This document shows, in pieces, positions 1-12,261 of a stretch of 64,000 nucleotides of DNA (position 1 is the first letter of the stretch; each line of letters starts with the position of its first letter). The position numbers and the translations under genes were made by a program. The notes beneath the pieces were generated by a model, which worked only from the letters and a program-made list of their open reading frames with translations, was not told the DNA's origin and searched no databases. This stretch comes from Zingiber officinale (Eukaryota; Streptophyta; Magnoliopsida; Zingiberales; Zingiberaceae): the NCBI RefSeq assembly GCF_018446385.1, contig NC_056001.1, positions 12,208,672-12,272,671 of the forward strand, given 5' to 3'.

Positions 1-1521
1 AAACCCCGGCTTGAAGACCGTCGAGCGGCGACGTTAAACTCTAGAGTCAAACCGGCGAATATAAAAACCCTGGTCTTCACGGACCAGTTCATCGGGTATT
101 CTTTCTCCCCCGTTCGGGGTCGAGCTTATTAGAGCAGCTATCTCCCCCGTTCGGGGTCGAGCTTATCGGATCTTCTATCTCCTCCGATTCGGGGTCGAGA
201 GATCATCACTGGTCTCGAACCAGTTCTTCGGATATTCTTTCTCCCCCGTTTGGGGTCGAGCTTATCAGATATTTTATCTCACTCATTCAGGGTCGAGTGA
301 TTATTACTGGTCTCGGACCAGCTTATCAGTTATTTCATCTCCCCCGTTCGGGGTCGAGCGGTCGTCACTAGTCTCGGACCAGCTTATCAAATATCTCATC
401 TCCCCCATTCGGGGTCGAGCGCTTCTCACTGGTCACGGACCAGCTTATAAGAGCATCTGTTTCTCCTATTCGGGGTTGAGCAGTTTTCACGGGTTGCGGA
501 ACATATCGGAGCATCTTATCTCCCCTGCTCGGGGTCGAACTATTGCCGACGGTCACGGACAAGAGTCCCCACTGGTTGCGGACCAGGATATCTCATAGGC
601 TCTGCGCCTGTTCGGCTCGCGATTTTCGTTTCCATGCGCCTCCGACTGACAGGCTACACTCCAGTGCGGTTCACGCGCGATACACCCGTTCGACATCGGC
701 CACTCTGCTTTACTCGATTGTCGGGCCAACATTTTACGATCGCCCGTTGACTATCCTTGGTGCTGCTCAATCAGCACTCTCATAGTCGTTCGACCGTTAT
801 CACTTGACCATCCGTTCGACACACACTTGAACTAGGTCGCATGATCAGCGCTCTTTAGGACGCCGTCACATTTTATAGTCATCTGGGCGATATTTTGCGA
901 GGTTTGATTTCCATTCTTCTGAGTGCTTGGTCGGCATCTTCGCGGTCGCGCGCTTGGCATCGTCTGCCCGACGCCTATACGCCCGATCGACATTCCGATC
1001 GCCCGGTCGACATCTTTGCGGTCGCACGCTCGGCATCGCTCGCCCGATCTATCTGTTTGTCATCTCGCGTGTCGCTCGGTCGATTATCATTTCACTCGCC
1101 GCTCGCTTGACATTCTGTCGCCAGTTCGGCATCACGTTCTATCGCTCTCTCGGCATCGTTCAGGCTGTCGACTTGGCATTATTTCTCGTAGTTCGCTCAA
1201 CATCGCTGTCATCTCCCGCGTGACGCCCTCTCGATTACTCTGTTCACATTTTTTCGATCGCTTGATCAGCATCTTTTTGATCGCGCGCTCGGCCCGATCA
1301 CCTGTCTTTCTACCTGATCTGCATTATCTCTGTTGCGGGGATCACATTATTTTTCGTCGCTCGCTCGATGCTACTTGAGTCATTTGCTCGACATCGCCAT
1401 AGCTACTCGTTCAACATGATAAGATGAGCCCAGTGATTTCGCGTTCGGTAACGATTCTGTTTAGGGCTTGGTCCAGTCAGTCGGACTTGCGCCTCCTTCG
1501 ACTAGACTTGAAGGGGAGGGT
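1..1521 (+). mobile_element. 3' non-coding region of a Ty3/gypsy element, with tandem repeats, up to the polypurine tract
   Basis: No convincing protein is seen. From about 90 to 560 a degenerate repeat recurs, built from a palindrome-like core (CCCCGTTCGGGG followed by TCGAGC) and a hairpin-forming unit (CTGGTCTCGGACCAG). From about 600 to 1380 a looser repeat containing CGCTCGGCATCG-like words continues. The region ends in a purine-rich tract (GAAGGGGAGGG, 1510-1520) directly before a sequence starting TGTGATACGG, which fits a polypurine tract followed by a 3' LTR. The hairpin unit recurs in reverse complement at 63.65-63.72 kb, so both window ends carry related elements in opposite orientation. 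The short open frames here are chance frames in GC-rich repeats. Assignment to the Tat lineage is inference from the tandem-repeated 3' region. Confidence 0.6.
90..560. repeat. Degenerate hairpin-bearing tandem repeat
   Basis: About nine copies of a TTCGGGGTCGAGC core spaced roughly 40-65 bases apart, alternating with a CTGGTC..GACCAG inverted repeat. The spacing is irregular, so this is a decayed array and not a homogeneous satellite. Confidence 0.6.
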
Positions 1522-2857
1522 TGTGATACGGATATGTTGAGGGGCTCAAAAGGAAATAGGAGAAAGGAAAGGGGCATTTCCGTCATTGCACATGTTGAGG
1601 GTTTGAGGCATTAAAGGGGCCACTGTTCGTCTTCGAAGAGGTGGGGGGTGCTCTGGCTTTTCCGCCGCCGACACCAGGGTGTCATGGGTCTCCGGCTCCA
1701 CCCAACACAGGGGCTGGGTTCGTTTCTTGTAGCCGCCGCCAAAGAAGGTCTTCTTCCTCTTCATCTCATGTTGTTCGCCGACGCCATCGTCAGCCACCAC
1801 CGCCTCTCCTCTCCTCCTCCTCCTCGCGTCGTCGGCCTCCAGCCCCTCTCGCCATCCCTTTTCTTGCTTCTTCTCTGGACACACGGCAGCGACGACGAGC
1901 AAATGAGCGTGTCCAGTAGAGGAGGACGCTACTTGTGCCGCCTTCGTCATCGGCCATGCTAGCCCTTCGCCGACGCTGACGCCACGGGGGAGCCGGTGTC
2001 TCTAGCGGGCGTAACCGCTGCCGCCTCCAACAGTCGCCAGCCGTTGCCACTGCCTCCGGCGGCCATCGCCGTCGCCCCATGCCGCCTCCGGTGGCCACGG
2101 ATGTCACGGCCAACGCCCCCAGTGGGCATCGACGTTTCTTCCAGCGGCTGTCGGTGCCTCCCGCCGATGCCGCCGACGCCTACAGCGGGTGTCGCCTCCA
2201 GCAAGCCCAGGTTTGTTTACTCTCTGGACAGCCGCCATCTGGCGAGCCCAGGTTTGTTTACTCCGACCTTCGAGTCAAGATGATGTTCGGCCTGTAAGCC
2301 GATGTGGTTCTGGCCATCGAGCCGTTAGGTTTTACTTTGCGCATCGTTATTATGAGTGTGAGTTATCTGTACTATCCGGCCTGCGTGCCGCGTATTGGCC
2401 TGCGAACTGTTGTCATGTCCCGGCCTACATGCCGCTTTCCGGATCTAGGCTACACCAGATTCCGTGCTATCACCTCTAGATCTGGTTCCTCAGCTAGTTC
2501 ACACCCATCCACTCGTCAAGGCTACGACGATTCGATTAGCAGCATGATCGACTCACCCATCCATCCGAGGGCGCCCCCCCCCCCCCCGGGGACAGGGTAC
2601 GTCATTGTGCTCATATCGTACTTATTTTATTGCTCTATTTTATGCGGCTACTCGTATATTCGTGGGATCTGCCTCGAGCATCGAAGTACCAGAGACCGGG
2701 ATAACCTGGTCGCTGACTATAGGTACGATTGACCAGAAAACTTCTGACGACCTGGTCAAACGCAGAAGACAGCTCACCACCGGGTCATGGGGATGCGGTC
2801 AACCTTCCAGACACGTCACCCCGGCAGGTCCGTCTTCTCAGCTTCCCGACAGGATCA
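1522..2857 (+). mobile_element. Probable 3' LTR of the gypsy element
   Basis: It starts TGTGATACGG right after the polypurine tract and ends near GACAGGATCA, similar to the ends of the LTR-like blocks at 7317-8184 and, in reverse, 59650-61083. The middle (about 1630-2270) is strikingly GC-rich, with CCGCC/CCACC runs that give spurious open frames on both strands. A run of 14 C lies at 2574-2587. The other LTR is outside the window, so no target duplication can be checked; the 3' boundary is approximate. Confidence 0.5.
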
Positions 2858-5134
2858 ATACTAAAAGCCTAGCTTTTTGTATGAACATTTATTTTGAAAT
2901 GAGAATCACATTGGTCAAATATCTACATTTAGTTAAATGCAGTTGCCCATTTAATTTATATTGTAGATAACATTGTGTGTAGTGCCACACAGAAGATCAT
3001 ATTATCAGTTCCTTATAAATTATAAATTATAGCTTACAACCAGGATGGATTAGGGCAAACCATTGGAATGGTTGTAGTGCAATTTTATATTAGTTTATCT
3101 TGACTATAAAATTACACTATGTGTGTATTGAGCAGGACCATTTGAAGTTATTTTTTTATACTGACTGCATAAAAGAACAGAACCTCTTTTATTATGGATG
3201 TTCGTACTCTTAATCCCGATATAATAACAAGCACATATACTTAGTTTTTATTTTTTTAATTTATCAATGGGTGAAATTTATTCGTTAAATCAATAGACCC
3301 GATAAGTTGGGAAATAATATTATTTATATGGTGTGTTGTTGATTATAGAAGGAAACTGTGTCCTAGTTATCTAGGTTGATGATGTCCCCTTGAGGAGCTC
3401 ATAAGAATTATCATGTAAACCCTGCAGGTGGACTTAGTCCGACATGATAATGAAGTTGAGTGGTACTACTCTTGGAGCTAGATATTTATTAAGTGGGTTG
3501 TCAGTAACTCATTTAATTAATGAACATTCGATATCTTAAATACAGGGAGACTAATGCACTTATGATAAGAAGGAGCACATAATGTAATATGGGATTTGTG
3601 CGGTAGTTCAATAATGACTCTTTAGTAGTATGAGTTATTATTGATGAACTTGAGTTGGGTGTTTGGGTCGAACACAGGAAGCTCAAGTCCATCAAGAGGC
3701 CAAAACCAATTCCTCCTCTAGGTCCCTGTTATAGTCTCTTATTAAAAGCCTTTTTATCCACCCAAAGTCCAGTTTCTTACCCAAGCTAGGGGCTGACCAT
3801 ATCCTTGCTTAGTGCCCAAGCAAGGGGTCCGCCAAGCCCATCTTGGTGTCCAAGATGTGGCCGGCCAAGCCTTGCTTGGTGACCAAGCAAGGGGTCGACC
3901 ACTAAAGAAATAAAAAGAGAGATTTTAATTTTTTAAAATCTTTCCTTTTATAGCAATCTACAAAGGATTAAAAGAGAGATTTTAATTTTAAAATCTTTCC
4001 TTTTTTGAAACCATCTGCATGGTTTTAAAAGAGAGTTTTAAATTTTAAAATATTTCCTTTTTTGTTGTCATCTATAATAGTTTAAAAAAAGAGATTTTAG
4101 TTTTGATAAAACTTTTCTTTTTTGTAAACATGATTTAGAATAGAAATTTAATTTTAAAATCTTTCCTTTTTGTAGACATCTACAATGTTTAAAAGAAGAG
4201 ATTTTAATTTTTCAAACTTTCCTTTTGTAGCTATCACAATAGGAAATTAAAAAGAGAAAGATTTTAATTATTATTAAAATTTCCTTTTATGTCATGACCA
4301 AAGATTATAAAAGAGAGGTAGAGGGTGCCTTATGGGAACAACACATCTCCATATTTCTCTTGTTCCCTTAGGGCCGAAACCTAAGCTTTCCCTCTTCTCT
4401 TTTCCTTGGTGGCCGACCCTTCTCTCTTTCTCTTCTCCCTTTGTTTTCTTCTCTTAAGGCCGGCGGCATATCAAGCTCCATCTTCTTGTGGCCGGTTTGC
4501 TTGGAGGGGAAGAAGAAGAGAAGGAAGTTTCCTATTTTGGCATTCCTTGGTTGGCTGAAACTTGTAGGCAAAGAAGAAGGTTCGGGTGAATTTCATCTTG
4601 GTAGATCATCGTCCACATGATGTCCAAGAGGAGGAGAGGAATACAACAGAAGATCAAGAGGTCTTTAGCTGCAAAAAAGGTATAACTAATTATTTGTTTC
4701 CGCTACATAATTAGTTTATGTTCTTTGTATGAATCGTGAAATACCAACACAAGAGGCTATCGATTTTGTGTTTCAATTTTGTGTTTCTATTGTGGTCTCT
4801 ATAGTTAAACCTAAGGTTACTGTAAGAAGTTTAAATATTCAATTTCTTTGAAAGGCTTTGTCTAGGAAGTGGTGGATGATCCCATACCCAAAAAGGCCAG
4901 TGCCTCGCCATGTTTAACCTCGAAGTCAATCTTTGAAATATATATTTAATCAACTTCTGTAATATGGTTTAACTTCTGAAGAACACATGGATTGAACTTG
5001 GAGTAAAAATGTTAAGTTTCGTTTGCAATCCAAGTTTAACTTCTGTAGAGCACATGGGCTGCTAGGAAAAGTTCTGTACTTGTACAAATTTTTGTACAGG
5101 GGAAACAGAACGGAATTCTGAGTAGCACCCAACA
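2858..5134 (+). mobile_element. Remnant of a Ty1/copia-type LTR retroelement, mostly non-coding
   Basis: AT-rich sequence without a usable reading frame. It resembles the non-coding 3' part and LTR of a common plant copia family, from general recognition and not from any search. It includes a repeat block at 3905-4320 and a pyrimidine-rich stretch around 4370-4450. It ends CCCAACA at 5134, immediately followed by an in-frame gypsy RNase H region, so it appears to be inserted into, or to have truncated, the gypsy element that starts at 5135. The left boundary and any target duplication are unclear. Confidence 0.4.
3905..4320. repeat. Short tandem repeat of about 55-60 bp, roughly seven copies
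   Basis: Each unit carries AAAAGAGAGATTTTAATTTT, then AAAATCTTTCCTTTT and a CATCTACAA-type word. Copies differ by several substitutions and small indels. Confidence 0.7.
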
Positions 5135-7316
5135 GAGTCCCGATACACGACCTTAGAAAATTGGTCTACGAATTGGTACTCATGGTTCGCCGCTTAAGAC
5201 CCTATTTTCTGGCACACCCCATCATAATCTTGACTAACAGTACCATGGGTAAGGCTCTCACTAATGTGGAAGTAGCAGGCCACCTCATCAAATGAGCTAC
5301 TGAGTTGGGGGAATATGAAATACAATACCAGCCCCGAACCTCAATTAAAACACATGCTCTAGCAGATTTCCTCACGGAGGTTCATTAACCTGACTCCGAA
5401 AAAACTTGGAAGATCTATGTAGATAGGTCATCTACTCAGCAAGGAAGCGGAGTTGAGATCCTTCTAATATCTCCTCAAGAAGACATCCTGCAGCTGACTG
5501 TCAGGTTAAATTTCAGAGCCACGAATAATGAGGCAGAGTACGAAGCATTATTGGCAGGACTGCAAGTAACTCGGCATGTTGGAGCCACTCAGGTGGTTGT
5601 TTATTCAGACTCTCAACTTGTAGCTCAGCAAGTAGCAGAACTTTGAAGTTAACAGTGATAAGCTACATGTATACCGGGAGGCATATGAGAGGATGGAAAA
5701 GGATTCCAAGGAGGTCACGATGACTAAGATTCCCCAGGCAGATAATCAAAGAGCTAATGAATTAGCTAAAATGGCTAGCTCTTTGACCACTTGGGTGTTG
5801 TACAAGTCAATAGCCCAAACCTACCTAATAGCTCAGATAGATCTGCAAAACAATATGAAGGAGTCGATCGACTGGAGGGCCCCGATGATCATTTATCTTC
5901 AGCAAGGTGTCCTGCCTGCTGATCCGGAAGAGGCCAAGTTGATCAGGAAAAGAGTTCATATGTATACCCTGATCGGAGACCAGCTGTACAAGCGAGCATT
6001 CTCTAGACCGCTACTCAAATGCTTAGGAATGGAAGAGACAGAGTATGCTTTGCAGAAAGTACATCAAGGATGTTGCAGCAACCATGCAGGAGGAAGGACG
6101 TTGGCCCGAAAAGTACTACTAGCTAGGTATTTCTAGCCCACTTTACAGAAAGACGCTCAAAGACTAGTGAACACTTGCTTATCCTGCCAAAAGCATCAGA
6201 ACCTGACCCATCGACCGACCAACACGCTGAAAACCTCAATAATCTCATGCCCCTTTAACTAATGGGACATCGATATTGTGAGACCTTTCTCGATAGCTAG
6301 GGTTGTGCAAAAAAACTGACAAACCGAAAACCGGTAACTTATCGGTTCCGGTTAATCGGTTTTAATCGGTTAATCAGTACGATTAACCGATTAACCGATT
6401 CGATTTTCAGTTTAGTATTTTTTAAACCAGTTTAACCGGTAAACCGGTTAACTTAAGCTGACAAGTGATATTCTCGAACACCTAACATAAGTTTGAGATT
6501 ATAATATATATTAAAAATAAATAAAATTTCTAATGCTTATAGATAATTTAAAACTCTTGCAACTGGGCTTTAGTCCAAGAAACTCCATCAGCTCACCCAC
6601 TGCTTGCAGCTGGGCTTTAGTCTACTTAGTTGGGTTGGGCTTTAGTCCACTTAGTGGCAGTTACTAGGCTTACCAGTTCTTGGTTAGAACCGGTTAACCA
6701 ATCGGAACCGATAGAACCGGTAATAATACCGGTCGGTTAGCCGGTTGTCAATAAAATGCAGTTAACCGGAATTAACCGGAACCGATAAATCGGTAAACCG
6801 ATTAACCAACCAGTTGAACAGGCCTATCGATGGCGCTAGGTCAGAAACAGTTCTTGCTCGTAGCGGTGAATTACTTTTCTAAATAGGTAGAAGCAGAAGC
6901 CTTGGCCAAGTTTATGAAGAGAGCAGTTATTCAATTCTTATGGAAAAGCATCCTTTGCCGATTTAGAATACTGTACAAGTTGGTTTCAGATAACGAGCGA
7001 CAATTCCAGGTTCATAAGATCCAGACCTGGTGTTGAGGGTTTGGCATAACTCAGGCTTCACATCCGTAGCTTACCCTCAAAGTCATTGGCAGACCGAGGT
7101 TACCAATAGGGAGATAGTTCGGGGATTGAAAGCCAAGTTGGATATGCTGGAGGCGATTGGGTGGAGGAGCTACTCAGCATCCTCTGGGCCTATCGCACGA
7201 CTCCCCGAAAAGCACATGACTCACCCCATTTCACCTTGTCTACGGCAGTGAGGTTATGGTGCCCATAGAGGTCGGGGTGCCCTCAGTTAGAAGACTGATA
7301 TATGACAAAGGAAACG
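5135..7316 (+). pseudogene. Decayed Ty3/gypsy pol: RNase H and integrase, interrupted by a MITE
   Basis: From 5135 the conceptual protein reads as the RT-connected RNase H (motif ALADFLTEVH), followed by a second RNase H-like domain with conserved WKIYVD, NNEAEYEALLAGL and YSDSQLVAQQ motifs. A region leading into integrase follows (about 5690-6140), then an HHCC zinc-binding part (H...H near 6062-6090, CLSCQKH near 6175-6195) and the integrase core start, WDIDIV, near 6262-6280. The core is split by the MITE at 6298-6826 and resumes around 6835. Several stops and frameshifts break it (after AEL near 5645, after ARYF at 6134, and others). Two successive RNase H domains suggest the Tat lineage, known for an additional RNase H. 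Gag, protease and most of reverse transcriptase are missing. Confidence 0.85.
6298..6826. mobile_element. hAT-type MITE, 529 bp
   Basis: It is bounded by imperfect terminal inverted repeats: left TAGGGTTGTGCAA, and the right end read in reverse TAGGCCTGTTCAA (10 of 13 match). It is flanked by an 8-bp target duplication with one mismatch (TCGATAGC at 6290-6297, TCGATGGC at 6827-6834). An 8-bp duplication and TAGG-type ends fit the hAT superfamily. Both subterminal regions are packed with AACCGGTTA-like words and so could fold into a long hairpin. It carries no transposase, so it is non-autonomous. It interrupts the gypsy integrase, whose frame continues on the other side. Confidence 0.85.
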
Positions 7317-8184
7317 TGTGACGACATTGGTAACATGATTCCCGGTCGGGTTCTCACATACCAGGACTCCAAATCTGAGACACCTTGGTCTAAGACCTAG
7401 TAGGCAGTCGTGCTGATACCTGACCTGGATATGACTGGTCGGGTTATCATGGGCTGGTTGTATCTAGGCCTAGGTCTCTTCGTAAGCTAACTCTCGGTCA
7501 GTCAACTCTCGATCGGCTATTGGACGATATCTCCACAGCTCCTGACCCCTAAGGTTTAGGCCATGTGTTATATTCGACTGTTCATCTCGAGCTGCCCTAT
7601 TCATACTCGGTCATGACAGAAGGCGCTATATGACAACAAGGTCAGGGAATCATAACCACTTGTCAGAGAATAACTGTTGAGTGTCTCGGAATATTCCAAC
7701 GGTCTACGGTCATCTGCGAATGAAATCTTCCTTCAGCCTACAGGAGGATGTCACGTGTCCTCCATCACCCGACAGGACTTGACACCCAGCATTCTTTGAC
7801 ATCGGTCAGCTTCCAGAGGTACGCACTATCATATAAAAAGGGAGGTCCCCTCCCTTACGTAGGTACGCTCTCTTGCACATTCGCATTTGTCTTCTATCTT
7901 TTTTCTCCTTTGTGCACTGTTGTTTTGGGGAAAAATTATCTGACTTGAGCGTCGGAGGGTCTGCTCCGGAGACTTTTTCCCTGGTTTCTGGCCTCTAACG
8001 CCCGCGTGCTTGTCTGAGTGTGAGTAGAGCTCAGGTACCGCTGGCTCAGTCATCGTCGTCTTTCAGCACTACGTGGAAGTCCATTTTTGAAAGTGCATAC
8101 GAGAAAGATGTCTCAATCACCCCTCTCTCAATATAAGTAACAACTCATCCGATCTTTATCCGACTCATATTTCGAACAGGATCA
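7317..8184 (+). mobile_element. LTR-like 3' end of the gypsy remnant
   Basis: Directly follows the integrase remains. It starts TGTGACGACATTGG and ends near GAACAGGATCA. It contains a TATA-like signal (ATATAAAAAGG, about 7831-7841) and a leader whose sequence (CTGACTTGAGCGTCGGAGGGTC, about 7939-7960, and downstream) matches, in reverse complement, part of the LTR at 59650-61083. So the two LTRs belong to related families. The usual 3' non-coding stretch between integrase and LTR seems deleted. Confidence 0.55.
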
Positions 8185-8626
8185 TCCATTATTAACCACT
8201 TGCATTTTGCCATCTGAAATCAAGACCTGTGTGTATACCAAGTCTAGTACGGTAGGCAAAGAAAAAGAAACAGAAGAGAAAATAAGAAAAAAAAACAAAG
8301 GGACGACTAAATCAAAGGACTAACTAAACCTACTTAACTTGGATTGCTTTGCGTATTCACAGAAATTAGGGTGCAGTTGTGCTTACGACAATTAATTGGT
8401 CTTCGCTTTTTTCCACCATGAAAACGATGCGAGTCACATCATCGAGTTGATACGTTCAACTCCATGGCTCATGTGCTCTCCTTGTTGACTGAGAAACTTC
8501 AAGCTTTTATAATTTTTTCCCTATCAACAACCTCGATGTATTTTAATTCTATATAAATGAGTGCATCTTCTTTATTCGGCTTCACCACCTTAATTCTCTC
8601 TGTGCTTCTTCCTCCCCTCCACCACC
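8185..8626 (+). promoter_or_regulatory. Upstream region of the small gene at 8627, with a TATA box
   Basis: The spacer has an A-rich block at about 8260-8300 and a TATA box (TATATAAAT) at 8549-8557. This lies about 75 bases before the chosen ATG, leaving a leader of roughly 45 bases if transcription starts 25-30 bases downstream. The rest shows no recognised feature. Confidence 0.5.
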
Positions 8627-8989
8627 ATGTTCATGAAGCCCTTTGGCTGCTTGGCTAATATGCAGGAAGATCAATCCAAGCCAGCAGCCATGGCTTCTCC
8701 AAAGAGGGCAAGCTCCAGGTTCCTTGGCTATTGGGGCAAGTCCAAGAAGCAGGTGGCACAAGTGGAGCAGATGGTGGAAGACGATCCAAAGAAGATCAAG
8801 GGCCCCATAAGAGTGAAGCTGGTGCTGTCCAAGAAGGAGGCAGCTCAGTTGCTGGCTATGTATGTTAGAGGACAAGAGGAGATGGCGGATAAGCTTGTAG
8901 GTGCGTTAGAGAGCAAGAAGAACAGCAGAAGAAGTGGATCAGGCTCTGGTTCATGGAGACCAAGGCTTGAGAGCATACCTGAAAGTTAA
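8627..8989 (+). CDS. Small uncharacterised plant protein, 120 aa
   Basis: A single-exon frame from ATG 8627 to TAA 8987-8989. The protein is basic, with an N-terminal MFMKPFGC start, a lysine/serine-rich first half and a central conserved-looking block IRVKLVLSKKEAAQLLAM (about residues 61-78) followed by an amphipathic helix. It ends in a Ser/Gly/Arg-rich tail. This layout (short basic protein, one KVKLVLTKxEAxxLL-like motif) resembles a family of plant proteins of unknown function; I tentatively think of DUF7890-type proteins but cannot confirm that. No signal peptide or membrane segment is evident. A TATA box sits upstream and the codons are GC-richer than the surroundings, which supports a real gene. 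The start is the first ATG; the second methionine (residue 3) is equally possible. Function unknown. Confidence 0.7.
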   Translation: MFMKPFGCLANMQEDQSKPAAMASPKRASSRFLGYWGKSKKQVAQVEQMVEDDPKKIKGPIRVKLVLSKKEAAQLLAMYVRGQEEMADKLVGALESKKNSRRSGSGSGSWRPRLESIPES

Positions 8990-11430
8990 TTAATAAAGCG
9001 AAAAAACAAAGAGGGAGGTGGCATAGCGAGCATTGCGCGGATATCGTTCGCGATCTAGTTCTTGTACTGCGTACTAATTCAGATTAATTAGTCTTTTTGC
9101 CTCTGTGTCTGTTCAGTTTATGAAACATCTTGATAATAAGGATATTCGTACACAACTCTTCTGCAACCAGTTGTTTAATTTGCTTATTAAACTTTCTTTG
9201 AAATGAATCAAGCAGACAACAAGGACATGAACAGTTAATTTAGAGGTTGAAATCTGGCCAGTTCCTATCCTAAAAATTAATTTCTCAAGTCCTTTTCTGT
9301 CTCTATCTCCAGCCATGACATGTTCCTTCCATCTTCCGCTAGTTGACGCTGTGAGTAGTAGTAATTGACCGTCTTACTTCTAGTCAAAATATAATTGAAG
9401 GAGTGAGGTCACGTTTTTTTTTTTTTTTTTATAATCAGGCACATGTTGTTAAAATGTGTCGGTAGAATAATTGATTCATTATGTTAAGAAGGCGGACGTC
9501 CCTTCACAGTTAAGACCTATAAAAAAATATATAATATTATACGATGGGTAATGAGGATTTAAATTTTACTCATGATATATTACACTTAAAATATTTGAAA
9601 AATTTATGATATTGGAGCGTCTTAGGATTCATCTGTAATTTATGATTTATCTAACTCATAAAAATTTCCGTAGATCAAATCAGTCACCTAAGATTGTAAA
9701 AGTTGAATTATATTATGAATTACCAAAAAAAAATTATTTGTACTATGTGTATTATATGTAAATCTTAGCACACGTGATTTTTTATTAATTTATATTAATT
9801 TGAATGAGTCAACCAAGCTCATATGTCTAAATATTTTTATACTTTCATTTATTTTCATTCATTTGGAGACCATCCGATCCTATAAATTTTTTTCATCAAC
9901 CATTAAATAAATCCAAGAAATATAAATAGGCCATAAAAAACAGTCCAGCACCATGAATGATTCAAGACGTTTATTTACGCTACATAAAAATTAACTCCTC
10001 GTTACTTAGAAAATCTATCCGTCTATTTAGTATTTACCATCCTAGTAACTAGTCAACCAACATGATGGATGATTATTGGCTCTTTCTATTTTACTCCTTT
10101 AATTTATTTTTTTTGTTTAAATCTCCCTCATCTTACTTTTCTCCCTTCATCTCGGTGCCTTTGGCATTTACGTGTGAGAGGTCAAAATAATGACTCCAAA
10201 CGATATTCAAATTACTTAGCTTCAACAAATTGCTTCCTGTTTCTCTTGAAGAAATGCAATTACAGAAGGCAACGCCAGATAACTATTGCAACATATTAAG
10301 CAATATATTAAACATTCGAATAAAAATGCAAACATATTGACATTAAATGAATTTTTTATTGATTCAGATATTCTGAAAACAGCTTTCATCATGATGTCGT
10401 CAACATGGTGTCAGAATTTGGCTAATTTTGAATTATCAAGAAAGAAATAGTGAGCGTATGTGGGCTCAATTAGCCTATCAAATCTCTTCTTGCATACGAA
10501 CAGTACACAGAGCTTGAAAAGACGCCGTGCGTATGGAAAGTGTGGGGCCCCTGCAATGCAAGTGTTAGGGAAGATTTTTGTCCTTTTTTGTTTGAGACTC
10601 ACCTATAACTAACACTTGTGGACTCTTTCTTACTTTCTTTTAGCTACCTTTTTGAAAAAATAATATAATAATAAGCCCATCAAATAAGACTGCGGCTCCA
10701 TAGAACAACAAGTCAAAGAAATAACGAGCTGAAAATGAGTTTTAAATTTAAGGCGCTATAGTTATGTTCCAACTCCTACCGACCGCATGAAGAACATTGG
10801 TTTTAATTGATTTGAGGCGTAAGCAAATTCCTCTATTCCAATTTTCTATTTTTAAAACTAAAGTGGATATGGAAGTATTTAAACACCCAATCACATCTTA
10901 TCATCCAATTTTCTATTAGTTTGTTTTCAACACCGTTAAAATAGTGATCAAAATTCTAATGGACTATCAATATATGGTGGTTGTGGATCGGGACGACGTC
11001 GCAGCAAAACTTCTTGCAGCATGAGAATCTTGTGATATTGATCAAGGTCAAGAAACAAAATCCTAACTTTTCACTTGATGCGTTTGTCGTTTTGCACCAA
11101 ACAATTAAACCAAAAGGAAAACGACAAATGCTGAAATATTTTGCTTTGACCAAACTCTCGAGTTGGCCAAAGATATATATCGTCCAACGAAATGTAATTA
11201 AAAGCAGATCCACTTCGATCGGGATTTAACTTGGGAGGTACGTAGTGCATTTTATCAAACAATTTGGCACTAAGATTAGAAAATTTAATTATTAACTTTT
11301 TCCTGAGAGATAAACACAAAAAATTAAATCAGTTTTTTTTCTTTTTCCTTTTTTTTTTAAAAAAATTATGTCAGGCCATCCAACCGTTTGATTTTACTAA
11401 ATATATAAAACTTATTTTACTAAATAGATT
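8990..11430. other. AT-rich intergenic spacer
   Basis: No gene is supported. There is a T19 run at 9414-9432, a direct-repeat-poor AT-rich stretch and a few open frames of 60-85 codons on both strands with low-complexity composition and no recognisable domain. The short frames around 10.41-10.60 and 10.96-11.32 kb overlap on opposite strands and look like chance. Confidence 0.5.
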
Positions 11431-11434
11431 ATCA

Positions 11435-11546
11435 CTTTGAGCTTGCTCCTGCATTTGCTCGGTAGGTCGGAGATGCAGCCATAGTCGACGTCGGTGAACT
11501 GTTGGGCAATGCTCCTGAAGCACATGCAGGCAGCCACACGCGGTCA
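11435..11546 (-). pseudogene. Fragment of a non-specific lipid-transfer protein
   Basis: On the minus strand one frame reads VAACMCFRSIAQQF, then DVDYGCISDLPSKC. This resembles the second half of plant type-1 lipid-transfer proteins, where AACxCLK.. and ..LPxKCG carry the CxC pair and a later cysteine. The usual Gly after LPSKC is replaced by Arg, and an extra Cys appears. There is no signal peptide, no N-terminal cysteine pair and no continuation, so this is an exon remnant and not a gene. Intact lipid-transfer proteins are secreted and bind acyl lipids. The identification rests on motif spacing only. Confidence 0.5.
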
Positions 11547-12255
11547 CCAGAATGGAATTAAGCTTAGTGTCGATAGGATACTTCATCAAATTCCAACAAT
11601 CGATTGAACAAACTGATATGTTTCTTCAGTTTCAACCTTATCTAACTATAAGCTCTAAAGAATTCTGAGTTATCAATTTACTTAGAATTGTAAATTTAGG
11701 CTTTAAACTACCGCAGTTAGTGAGAGCCCTAACCACTTCCTCTCTGTAATTCATATACAGTTGCAGACATGATCTTTCCAAATTCTAGAAAGAAGCTAGA
11801 AAGCAAGTAATTAGGGTTTTCCACTTTCCAAGGCTGGATTCTCCGTTTAGACGACGCATGCAGATGAAGAGTGGGAAGCGTAGCAGCGTGACAAGACTGA
11901 GAGCGAAGCCGCTATTTCGTTACTTAGGATAGTCACATTGCTTAGCCTTGGACTTACTTGGGGATATTATGCGGACTTGTTCGTAAAGCGACACCGTGTA
12001 TCATTGTCACCTTTGAAAATTATCCGGGTGAGTTGGGACCACTCGCCGAATCAAATCGAACTGAACTGAATTGAACCAATTGAGTTTTTGGGCCTACGGG
12101 AAGTAGATCAAACCGGATCCGGACGGATTGTATTTGCATATCCTTTTTCAATATTGTTATCCTTTTTAACCTTTCTGGCCGATTTCGTTAAATTTATCTC
12201 TGACTTAACTGCCTAAATTGTTTTCACCATCAACTATAAAGGCCCAATGGACTTT
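11547..12255. other. Intergenic spacer
   Basis: Nothing recognisable as a gene. Only unremarkable unique-looking sequence is seen. Confidence 0.4.
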
Positions 12256-12261
12256 TTCGTC

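Noticed and set aside
1546-2300. Overlapping GC-rich open frames on both strands
   Set aside because: They are low-complexity Pro/Arg/Ser or Ala/Gly frames produced by CCGCC/CCACC runs inside an LTR; no start context, introns or domain.
10411-11319. Open frames of 63-85 codons on both strands
   Set aside because: They overlap one another on opposite strands, lack domains and lie in AT-rich spacer.
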